5,142 nt of DNA from Treponema sp. GTDB taxonomy: Bacteria; Spirochaetota; Spirochaetia; Treponematales; Treponemataceae. Each line of letters begins with the position of its first letter. Positions within the stretch are counted from its first letter, which is position 1. Position numbers and translations under genes: made by a program. The DNA is taken from positions 1 through 5,142 of the forward strand of contig JAEETM010000154.1 in the NCBI GenBank assembly GCA_016290335.1, written 5' to 3'. The notes beneath the pieces are model-generated. The model had not been told where the DNA came from and made no database searches. It was given only the letters and a program-made list of their open reading frames with translations. Shown here piece after piece: positions 1 to 5,142 of the stretch.

Positions 1-302
1 TGCATTGGAGAACAGCCGTGAAACCTGGAAAAAGCCTTTGTAAAGCTTTCGGGAGTTTCGTAGCAGTATTTGAATGCAACATCGATTATTTTGTCGCCCT
101 TTGCAATTTCAGCCCCTGCCAGAGAAAGCCGCCTGTTCCGGATATATTCAGCCGGCGTAATCCCCGTCATAATCGTAAACGCATGATGAAAATGAAACGC
201 AGAAATATTCACGCTGTCCGCCACTTCGACCAGCCCGATCTTCTCCGTCAGATTTTTCTCCATGAATTCGATTGCGTCATTAATTGCTTTTACCCATTCC
301 AT
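1..302 (-). CDS. AraC-family transcriptional regulator, N-terminal DNA-binding part (truncated by window edge)
   Basis: Only the first 100 residues are present; the frame runs open off the left edge. It begins MEWVKAINDAIEFMEKNLTE and carries a double AraC-type helix-turn-helix. The first HTH is at about residues 21-41 (ADSVNISAFHFHHAFTIMTG region) and the second at about 70-95, with the family hallmark pattern IIDVAFKYCYETPESFTKAF followed by F..HG.SP. The ATG at 302-300 is fixed on the upstream side because an in-frame TAA (305-303) directly precedes it. An AAAGGA at 322-317 is a rather distant ribosome site (14-base spacing). An HTH at the very N-terminus is typical of the Rob-like class whose C-terminal half is a GyrI-like ligand domain; that half is outside the window, so its presence is inference. 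The gene follows the acetyltransferase by 34 bases on the same strand and may be cotranscribed or use its own -10 element. Confidence 0.9.
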   Translation of the reverse strand, partial: MEWVKAINDAIEFMEKNLTEKIGLVEVADSVNISAFHFHHAFTIMTGITPAEYIRNRRLSLAGAEIAKGDKIIDVAFKYCYETPESFTKAFSRFHGCSPM

Positions 303-335
303 TTAGTTCGTTTCCGTCCTTTGTTTGATGGTTGT

Positions 336-341
336 ATTATA
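336..341 (-). promoter_or_regulatory. Possible -10 element for the AraC-family gene
   Basis: The minus strand reads TATAAT, a perfect sigma70-type -10 hexamer, overlapping the last codon of the acetyltransferase and lying about 34 bases upstream of the AraC ATG. At 17-base spacing the -35 position is AGGAAG, a poor match, so an activator would be needed or the hexamer is a chance match in A/T-rich sequence. Confidence 0.3.
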
Positions 342-864
342 GTGCGGTATGTGTTGCACTTCCTGTCTTTTCTTGCGGAGTTTTGTCTTTTTTATAAAAG
401 ACAAATTCCACGTTTCTCTTATATTCAGTATACCCGAGTTTCTGGTAAAAGCAATTGGTTCGGGTGTTCCAGATGGGGGTGTCAAGGATAAAGCTTTTGG
501 CATTCGGGAAAAGGGCTTCTGCAGCCTGCATGAGTTTGATGCCGTAGCCTTTTTTGAAGTGTTCGGGGTTTAGAAAGATTCTGGCGATTTCGACCTCGGT
601 GCCTTTGGGATCTCCGCCCGGGATTAGAACTGCGCCGCCGATGATTATGCCGTTGGCAAAAAAGCTGTACAAATATTTTGCGCGGTTCATCTGGGAATAA
701 AATTGATTTGATTTATAGCCGGGTGGACCTGCAAGTACTGGAGCGCCGACTTCGACATCGGTTTCGAAAGCCCATTTAGAAAAGGCGGTGAGCATCATTA
801 CGTCCTGGTTTTTGGCTGGAAGCAACTGCGTGTTTTCCTGATTCTGATTCAGTTTCTGATTCAT
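337..864 (-). CDS. GNAT-family N-acetyltransferase
   Basis: 175 residues, the usual size for a single-domain GNAT enzyme that transfers the acetyl group of acetyl-CoA to an amine; the substrate cannot be told from sequence. The acetyl-CoA binding motif A is visible at about residues 91-113: a beta strand (VEIARIFLNP) followed by the loop FKKGYGIKLM, matching the family pattern Q/R-x-x-G-x-G/A. Motif B follows as NTRTNCFYQKLGYTEYKR (about 133-150), with the characteristic N..FY.KLGY. The first 13 residues (MNQKLNQNQENTQ) are an Asn/Gln-rich extension ahead of the fold, and the last 15 or so are a polar tail. The ATG is supported by an AGGGGAG ribosome site 5 bases upstream. Only 10 bases separate it from the methyltransferase, so the two are cotranscribed and probably translationally coupled. 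No signal peptide or membrane segment is seen; it should be cytoplasmic. Confidence 0.92.
   Translation of the reverse strand: MNQKLNQNQENTQLLPAKNQDVMMLTAFSKWAFETDVEVGAPVLAGPPGYKSNQFYSQMNRAKYLYSFFANGIIIGGAVLIPGGDPKGTEVEIARIFLNPEHFKKGYGIKLMQAAEALFPNAKSFILDTPIWNTRTNCFYQKLGYTEYKRNVEFVFYKKDKTPQEKTGSATHTAL
382..405. repeat. Perfect 10-bp inverted repeat with 4-base spacer
   Basis: TTTGTCTTTT (382-391) and AAAAGACAAA (396-405) are exact reverse complements separated by TTAT. The repeat lies inside the 3' end of the acetyltransferase, over the codons for FVFYKKDK, and its centre is about 55 bases upstream of the possible AraC -10. In RNA it could fold as a hairpin, but only 2 of 10 pairs are G-C and no U-run follows, so it is not a good terminator. 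It could be a regulator binding site or a by-product of codon choice. Confidence 0.5.
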
Positions 865-869
865 GTCAT

Positions 870-876
870 CTCCCCT
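870..876 (-). promoter_or_regulatory. Ribosome binding site of the acetyltransferase, overlapping the methyltransferase stop
   Basis: The minus strand reads AGGGGAG, 5 bases before the ATG at 864. Its first two bases are the last two of the upstream TAG stop (877-875), an arrangement that favours translational coupling. Confidence 0.75.
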
Positions 877-1519
877 ACTTTTTCACAAAGTTCATCACAT
901 CAACTTTTTCGAGAATGTCAAAAGTGATGTTGCCTTTTTTGATGTAATAGAGGGTGTGGCATTTTTCCCAGTGGACGCCTTTCTGTTGGCAGGTGCCGGC
1001 GTAGGAAAAACCGTATTCTTCGATTTCGGACAGAATTAATTTTGGAGTGTAGGTCTTTTTCTTTCCCTGCCTGTCGCGCCAGTTGCTCAGGTGAACGGGA
1101 AGAATTGAAAGAACGCCGCCTGCTTTAAGGATACGGTGCGATTCTTCATAAAGCATATATTTGTTGCTTGTGGCATGGAGCGCATCATAAAGGAGGACCA
1201 GGTCCAGAGAGTCGTCCGCAAAATCAGACAGGTCATTTACCATTTTGTTTATGAGCGTGATGTTAGTGATTTTTCTCTGGGCGATTTTTCCTGCAACTTC
1301 CTTCTGGCAGACGGGGCTTCCATCGCTTCCAAAAATTGTGCCGTCGGGGTAAGCGTTAGCCAGGGCAAACAACTGTTCTCCAAAGCCGTAGCCAAAATCT
1401 AAAATCTTGGGCGCGCTTTTTTCTTTGAGCGGCATCTGGAGAAACAAATCCCGACCGTCTGTTTTTTCCCAGAGTGCGATATCATCATAAAGTTTTTCAT
1501 TTGTGTTTGCGTAGGGCAT
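875..1519 (-). CDS. Class I SAM-dependent methyltransferase
   Basis: 214 residues from the chosen start (MPYANTNEKLYDDIALWEKT). The Rossmann-fold motifs are present in order. Motif I is KILDFGYGFGEQLFALA at about 39-54 (D-x-G-x-G-x-G at 41-47, binding the methionine part of SAM). The acidic residue ending strand 2 is in FGSDGSP (D66). Motif IV is SLDLVLLYDALHA (104-116), and the post-IV segment is RILKAGGVLSI (129-139). This is the Methyltransf_11/25-like group; the substrate may be a small molecule or protein and cannot be assigned. The frame extends upstream to a TTG at 1552 and an ATG at 1546, but neither has a ribosome site. The ATG at 1519 has AGGAG with 6-base spacing and places the fold at the normal distance, so I chose it. 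It sits 33 bases after the XRE/GyrI gene and 10 before the acetyltransferase, in one apparent operon. Confidence 0.9.
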   Translation of the reverse strand: MPYANTNEKLYDDIALWEKTDGRDLFLQMPLKEKSAPKILDFGYGFGEQLFALANAYPDGTIFGSDGSPVCQKEVAGKIAQRKITNITLINKMVNDLSDFADDSLDLVLLYDALHATSNKYMLYEESHRILKAGGVLSILPVHLSNWRDRQGKKKTYTPKLILSEIEEYGFSYAGTCQQKGVHWEKCHTLYYIKKGNITFDILEKVDVMNFVKK

Positions 1520-1525
1520 GTGCTT

Positions 1526-1530
1526 CTCCT
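1526..1530 (-). promoter_or_regulatory. Ribosome binding site that decides the methyltransferase start
   Basis: The minus strand reads AGGAG followed by AAGCAC and then ATG (1519-1517), an ideal 6-base spacing. No comparable site precedes the in-frame ATG at 1546 or TTG at 1552. Confidence 0.75.
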
Positions 1531-1552
1531 GTTCGCTTCTACTCATCTGCAA

Positions 1553-2227
1553 TCATTTACACGCAATATAAACATCCATACTTTCGCCATCTGTTTCGAA
1601 GCATGGAATCACATCTTTTTCTACACGCTTGAAACAGTTTACATTCATGTAATCTATGAGGGTGTGATAGGCTCCGGGAATTGCGACAAAAGGATTTTCA
1701 AAAGGATGTTCAATATGAATTGCAGCGTATTTGTGGTCGCCCTGCTCGCGAATTTCCAGATTCTTGTTAGCCGGCACAAACCCATCCGGTAAAATCCAGG
1801 CGGCTGTGTAACCGTGCATGTGGTAAACATTTACCTGCTCCTGACTTAAGAAAGGAAAATCCCAGCCAACGATTTTTGGATTTTCAACTCCGCTTTCTTT
1901 TGCGTATTTATGAACTCTTTCGATTGCATCTGCTTCGGGCTCGGTGCTCAAAACAGTATGGCAGACATAACGAAAGGCCTTTACCTTTTCAACCCGCAGA
2001 TTTGAATACAAGTCATCCGGCTGGCACATATCGTTCCTGAAAAGATTATCCATTGAGCAGTTAAATATTTTGCAGAGTTCAAGGGCTTTTTCCATTTCGG
2101 GCATTGCTTCGTCTGTTTCCCATTTTGAAACTGTCTGACGGCTGACGTTCAATTTTTCTGCCAACCCTTCCTGTGTAAGATTCTTGCTCAATCGTCGCAA
2201 GTACTGAAGATTTTTTCCAAAGCTCAT
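1553..2227 (-). CDS. XRE-type helix-turn-helix regulator with a C-terminal GyrI-like effector-binding domain
   Basis: 224 residues in two domains. Residues 5-63 form a Cro/CI (HTH_3) DNA-binding domain with the classic core LTQEGLAEKLNVSRQTVSKWE (about 17-37) and the trailing PEMEKALELCKIFNCSMDNLF. After a short linker, residues from about 79 to 224 (RVEKVKAFRYVCHTV onward) resemble the GyrI-like/AraC effector-binding fold. They end with the typical HPFENPFVAIPGAYHTL segment and the terminal strand MDVYIACK. In that fold family (BmrR, Rob, SbmC) the domain binds diverse, often cationic or hydrophobic, small molecules. The likely role is a one-component ligand-responsive regulator, probably of its own operon with the methyltransferase and acetyltransferase. 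The ATG at 2227 places the HTH at the N-terminus and follows AAGGAGG at a slightly long 12-base spacing. The ligand and target sites are unknown. No membrane segment is seen. Confidence 0.93.
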   Translation of the reverse strand: MSFGKNLQYLRRLSKNLTQEGLAEKLNVSRQTVSKWETDEAMPEMEKALELCKIFNCSMDNLFRNDMCQPDDLYSNLRVEKVKAFRYVCHTVLSTEPEADAIERVHKYAKESGVENPKIVGWDFPFLSQEQVNVYHMHGYTAAWILPDGFVPANKNLEIREQGDHKYAAIHIEHPFENPFVAIPGAYHTLIDYMNVNCFKRVEKDVIPCFETDGESMDVYIACK

Positions 2228-2239
2228 AATTATTTTGCG

Positions 2240-2246
2240 CCTCCTT
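2240..2246 (-). promoter_or_regulatory. Ribosome binding site of the XRE/GyrI regulator
   Basis: The minus strand reads AAGGAGG, a full anti-16S match, 12 bases before the ATG at 2227. Its upstream end lies only 3 bases past the predicted -10 hexamer, so a transcript from that promoter would start at or within it. Confidence 0.65.
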
Positions 2247-2249
2247 GTA

Positions 2250-2278
2250 ATTATAGATTAACAATGATGTGCTGTAAG
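2250..2278 (-). promoter_or_regulatory. Sigma70-type promoter for the XRE/GyrI-methyltransferase-acetyltransferase operon
   Basis: The minus strand carries CTTACA (2278-2273, 4 of 6 matches to TTGACA), an exact 17-base spacer, and TATAAT (2255-2250, 6 of 6). It lies 23 bases upstream of the regulator ATG. An imperfect TTGT...ACAA symmetry (2245-2264) spans the -10 and could be an autoregulatory operator, but it is weak. Confidence 0.6.
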
Positions 2279-2313
2279 TTCCACCAAGCTCCAGGTGCTT
2301 TTTAGAAGGATTG

Positions 2314-2330
2314 TGCAACTTCAGGTTGCG
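2314..2330. other. Small stem-loop in the gap between hydrolase and XRE regulator
   Basis: GCAAC-TTCAG-GTTGC forms a 5-bp stem with a 5-base loop about 10 bases downstream of the hydrolase stop. On the plus strand it is followed by GGGTTTATTTTTA, which resembles a weak rightward terminator. On the coding minus strand it is followed by ACAATCC, so it does not look like an efficient leftward terminator. There is no plus-strand gene for it to serve. Its function is uncertain. Confidence 0.3.
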
Positions 2331-2339
2331 GGTTTATTT

Positions 2340-3245
2340 TTATAAATCTCCAAACCAAATATCTTCATAAGTCAAAGGCCTTGAAGTTGCTGTTGCCTGA
2401 GTTACAACAATTTTGTTTTGCTCAGGGAAAACTGTAACAGCTTGGCCGCCATAGCCCCGGCAACCATACCAGCCTTCTCCAAGCCACCACAAATATCCGT
2501 AGCCAGAATTCTGAGGGGATGGAGAAACTGCAGCTTCAATATATTCTTTTGAAATTATCTGCTTTCTATTCCAGATTCCCTTCTGCAAAAACAACTGACC
2601 TATTTTAAGCATTTCTCTTGCAGTTAAGGCTGATACAGATTCCTCTTCTTTGTCTAAAGCAGGACTGTAATAAACTCCATCCGGACTTTTTATCCATCGT
2701 TCATTATAAATTTCCAGAGGGTTAAACAATTTCTCATTTATATAATCAAAAGCGTCCCCGGTAACTTTTGAAAGAATTGCAGAAAGGAGGATTACATCAA
2801 ATTCTTTGTAATTGTGAAGCGCACCCGGAGTTTCTGTAACTTTACAGTCGGCAATATAATCAATCCAGTTTCTGGAACGGCGCATGGCATCCATCATAGG
2901 ACAATGATAATGAACACCGCCCTGCCAGAATATTCCGGAACTCATTGTCAGTAAATGTTTGATTGTTATCATCCGATGCCGCAAGTCCCGCCCTTCATCG
3001 AATTCCGGTAAGTATTTTGAAATTTTATCATCAACATTCAAAAGCCCTTCATCCTGCGCAATTCCAATTCCAATAGAAAGAATGCTTTTTACAACTGATT
3101 TTATATTATGTCTGGATTCTGCAGTAAAACCATTAAAATAACATTCAGCCTGAATCTGTCCGTCTTCCCAGACAATAACACTGTTTAATTGAGGATGATG
3201 AGATGATTTTACCAGTTCGTTTATTTGAAACTCTCTTTCATTCAT
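2340..3245 (-). CDS. Serine hydrolase, beta-lactamase/penicillin-binding-protein fold (class C-like)
   Basis: 301 residues. The catalytic S-x-x-K tetrad is SVVK at residues 50-53, in the family context SRHNIKSVVKSILSIGIGIA. It is followed by the conserved DDKISKYLPEF (72-82) and ITIKHLLTMSSGI (93-105). The second motif, normally Y-x-N, falls at Y146 in NYKEFDVILLSAIL and reads YKE. The third region is GCRGYGGQAVTVFPE (261-275), the G-x-G-G-Q variant used instead of KTG in many class C-like esterases and peptidases. The protein begins MNEREFQINELVK with no hydrophobic signal sequence, so it is probably cytoplasmic and not a secreted beta-lactamase. Relatives act as esterases, amide hydrolases or peptidases; the substrate is unknown. 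The ATG lies 9 bases after the stop of the UvrA-like gene, with only a weak AAGAG site overlapping that stop, suggesting translational coupling in one operon. Confidence 0.92.
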   Translation of the reverse strand: MNEREFQINELVKSSHHPQLNSVIVWEDGQIQAECYFNGFTAESRHNIKSVVKSILSIGIGIAQDEGLLNVDDKISKYLPEFDEGRDLRHRMITIKHLLTMSSGIFWQGGVHYHCPMMDAMRRSRNWIDYIADCKVTETPGALHNYKEFDVILLSAILSKVTGDAFDYINEKLFNPLEIYNERWIKSPDGVYYSPALDKEEESVSALTAREMLKIGQLFLQKGIWNRKQIISKEYIEAAVSPSPQNSGYGYLWWLGEGWYGCRGYGGQAVTVFPEQNKIVVTQATATSRPLTYEDIWFGDL

Positions 3246-3254
3246 AAATTACTC

Positions 3255-5142
3255 TTACTTTATTTTTAAATATTTTCCAATAATTGATGAAGAATTATTT
3301 TTCAATTCCAAAGGAGTTCCTTCTGCAATTACATAACCACCGTTTTTTCCGCCGGCAGGTCCCATTTCAATAATCCAGTCACAGTTTGAAAGCATGCTTG
3401 TGTCATGTTCTGTAACAATAATTGTGTTTCCCATATCAACCAGTTCATTCAGTAAATTCAACAGTTTTTCACAATCATAAAATGACAGGCCGGTTGAAGG
3501 TTCGTCCAAAATATACAAGACACCCTTAGCCGATTTTCCTTTTGACAGCTCCTTTGCCAGCTTAATTCTCTGGCTTTCTCCTCCAGAAATTGTAGGTGTC
3601 TTTTGTCCAAGCTTAATATAGCCCATCCCGACTCTAATAAGCACATTTAAAATATTAGCGATAACGTCATCTTTATCCTTAAAAAAATCATATGCTTCTG
3701 AAACTGACATTTCCAGACAATCTTTTATTGTTTTTCCATCCAGATGAACCTTCATTGTATCTGCAACAAAACCAAAACCATCGCACTTATCGCATTTCAA
3801 ATCAATAAAATTGCCAAAACCAATATGACGATGAATAACTCCATCCCCGTGACACATAGGACAACCGCCCTTGCTGTTCAAAGAAAAATAGCCTATACCT
3901 AAAGCGTTATCTTTTGCTTCCTGGCATTCACTAAACAATTTACGCATACGGTCCATAATACCAGTGTAGGTTGCAGGACATGAAGTTCGGGAACGACCAA
4001 TAGGACGCTGATCAATTACATAACATTTCTTAATCTGCTCGTGCCCCAGGATTTTTGTCTCCTCTGACAGATTTTCTTCCTCAGAAAATTCTTCATCTTC
4101 CTCCTGGTCCAAAATTTCATCATCAATTTTGTCAGTTGATTTTTCATCTCCTGTAATACATTTTCCATGCATCAAAGCTTTTAACCCCGGCACCAGTGTA
4201 TTTGAAATAAGGCTGGATTTTCCTGAACCTGAAACACCTGCGATTCCAACCATAATTCCAAGAGGTATATCTACATCAACATTCTGCAGATTATGAATAT
4301 TTGCATTTTTTATTGACAGGGTCTGGCCTTTTTTGATTCTGTATTTTTCCGGAATTGGAAACGCATTTTCCACAAAGTAAGGGGAAGTTCTGGAAGTTTT
4401 GCTCTTTAGAAATTCCTCAAATGAACCTTCAAAAATCTTCTGACCACCAAGGATTCCTGCATACGGTCCAATATCAATAATGTAATCTGCTGATCTTATA
4501 AAAGTTTCATCATGTTCAACACAAACTACAGTGTTGCCTTCCTTAATCAGTTTTTTGATTATTTTAAGCAGATTTTGTTTTTCATTTTCGTGAAGCCCGA
4601 TTGTAGGTTCATCAAAAACAAAGATAATGGAATCCATTTCGGCAATTATGTACGATGCAAGAAATAAGCGCTGGATTTCTCCACCAGACAAACTTGGAAG
4701 AGTTCTGTTCAATGAAAGATAAGTAAGTCCTACATCACAAAGACACTTAAGTTTTTTTTCCAGTTCTTTTTGCAAAGGTGATTTTTCTATTGGAAGCTTC
4801 TGTAAAAACTCCAGTAAATCATCCAGATACATATTTTCAATTTCGGTAATAGTTTTACCACCAATTCTTGTATGAGCAACTTCTTTACCAAGGCCAGTTC
4901 CTTCACAACGTTTGCATTCTTCTCTGCTGCAGCAGTCAATTTTTCTTGACCAGGAAGACATTGAAGACGAGGAATGTCCCCAGGCGTAAGTATCAATGAT
5001 AAATTTTGCAAGGCCTTCATAATGTTTACCTTGTCCATACATTAATTCGTCATAATCTTCTTCAGATAATTGTGCAAAGGTAATATCCGTTGGTTTGTGA
5101 AAAGTTCGACGATAACGCTCGAAGACTCTCCACATATGACCG
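3255..5142 (-). CDS. UvrA-family ATPase (excinuclease ABC subunit A or UvrA-like paralogue), C-terminal part
   Basis: 629 codons, open at the right edge; the ATG at 5135 is internal, and the start and first Walker A are outside the window. Residue numbers count from that Met. Visible in order are: the post-insertion Cys pair C74-x2-C77 (ECKRCEGTGL); the first ABC signature LSGGE (149-153); Walker B FVFDEPTIGL (D175, E176); and H-loop H208. Then come the second Walker A GVSGSGKSS (300-308), the UvrA hallmark IGRSRTSCPATYTGIMD (379-395), and a zinc module C425-x2-C428-x19-C448-x2-C451 with the canonical spacing. The second half ends with ISGGE (516-520), Walker B LDEPSTGL (D544, E545) and H577. 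Both ATPase sites therefore look intact. UvrA finds DNA damage for nucleotide excision repair; some paralogues confer resistance to DNA-binding drugs. An acidic insertion at 330-361 is unusual. Whether the UvrB-binding domain exists cannot be seen, so no gene symbol is given. Confidence 0.93.
   Translation of the reverse strand, partial: GHMWRVFERYRRTFHKPTDITFAQLSEEDYDELMYGQGKHYEGLAKFIIDTYAWGHSSSSMSSWSRKIDCCSREECKRCEGTGLGKEVAHTRIGGKTITEIENMYLDDLLEFLQKLPIEKSPLQKELEKKLKCLCDVGLTYLSLNRTLPSLSGGEIQRLFLASYIIAEMDSIIFVFDEPTIGLHENEKQNLLKIIKKLIKEGNTVVCVEHDETFIRSADYIIDIGPYAGILGGQKIFEGSFEEFLKSKTSRTSPYFVENAFPIPEKYRIKKGQTLSIKNANIHNLQNVDVDIPLGIMVGIAGVSGSGKSSLISNTLVPGLKALMHGKCITGDEKSTDKIDDEILDQEEDEEFSEEENLSEETKILGHEQIKKCYVIDQRPIGRSRTSCPATYTGIMDRMRKLFSECQEAKDNALGIGYFSLNSKGGCPMCHGDGVIHRHIGFGNFIDLKCDKCDGFGFVADTMKVHLDGKTIKDCLEMSVSEAYDFFKDKDDVIANILNVLIRVGMGYIKLGQKTPTISGGESQRIKLAKELSKGKSAKGVLYILDEPSTGLSFYDCEKLLNLLNELVDMGNTIIVTEHDTSMLSNCDWIIEMGPAGGKNGGYVIAEGTPLELKNNSSSIIGKYLKIK

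Noticed and set aside
18..491. 157-codon open frame on the plus strand
   Set aside because: It runs antisense across the AraC-family and acetyltransferase genes, has no recognisable domain, and those genes show clear family motifs on the other strand.
1520..1552. Longer methyltransferase start at the TTG (1552) or ATG (1546)
   Set aside because: Neither has a ribosome site, and they add only a polar stretch ahead of the fold; the ATG at 1519 has AGGAG at ideal spacing.
2079..2318. 79-codon minus-strand frame overlapping the start of the XRE/GyrI gene
   Set aside because: It is out of frame with the HTH domain, its first half spans the promoter, and the sequence matches no family I recognise.
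2314..2336. Rho-independent terminator
   Set aside because: The T-rich tail is on the plus strand only, while all genes run leftward; the stem is only 5 bp.
2228..2339. Integron attC-type site (prompted by single-gene accessory functions and a small inverted repeat)
   Set aside because: No GTTRRRY/RYYYAAC pair could be found on either strand, and the genes to the left are only 10-33 bases apart with no room for cassette sites.
2340..3245. Secreted class C beta-lactamase conferring resistance
   Set aside because: There is no signal peptide, and the second motif is YKE instead of Y-x-N; only the general serine-hydrolase fold can be supported.
5131..5135. ATG at 5135 as the true start of the UvrA-like gene
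   Set aside because: The frame stays open to the window edge, and the first Walker A expected in the family is missing, so the gene must extend further to the right.

Overview
All six supported genes lie on the minus strand, so transcription runs from right to left. From right to left they are: the C-terminal 629 codons of a UvrA-family ATPase (open at the right edge); a cytoplasmic serine hydrolase of the beta-lactamase/penicillin-binding-protein fold; a fused XRE helix-turn-helix/GyrI-like effector-domain regulator; a class I SAM-dependent methyltransferase; a GNAT N-acetyltransferase; and the first 100 residues of an AraC-family regulator (cut by the left edge). No tRNA, rRNA, CRISPR array, transposase or convincing integron site is visible. 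No stretch longer than 300 bases lacks a gene; the largest gap is 112 bases (2228-2339).

The organism cannot be fixed from this window alone. The bacterial genes, strong Shine-Dalgarno sequences, sigma70-type hexamers and moderate-to-low G+C would fit an anaerobic gut or oral bacterium such as a Treponema-like spirochaete or a Clostridia-type Firmicute. That is an impression, not a demonstration. G+C falls from left to right: hand-counted 60-base blocks give 29 and 35 G+C in the GNAT gene, but 18 and 19 in two UvrA blocks.

There appear to be two transcription blocks. Block A (5142-2340) is the UvrA paralogue followed 9 bases later by the hydrolase, almost certainly cotranscribed; its promoter is outside the window. 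Block B starts at a good promoter (2250-2278) just upstream of the XRE/GyrI gene and continues through the methyltransferase (34-base gap to the chosen start) and acetyltransferase (10-base gap). It may run on into the AraC gene, which also has a possible promoter of its own. No clear leftward terminator separates the blocks, so read-through is possible.

The gene content looks like accessory small-molecule response or resistance functions: a drug-sensor-type regulator, two group-transfer enzymes, a beta-lactamase-fold hydrolase, a UvrA-like ATPase and a second regulator. The individual families are familiar. The points deserving a second look are the arrangement, the XRE-GyrI fusion, the acidic insertion in the UvrA-like protein, the altered second active-site motif of the hydrolase, and a perfect 10-bp inverted repeat upstream of the AraC gene.
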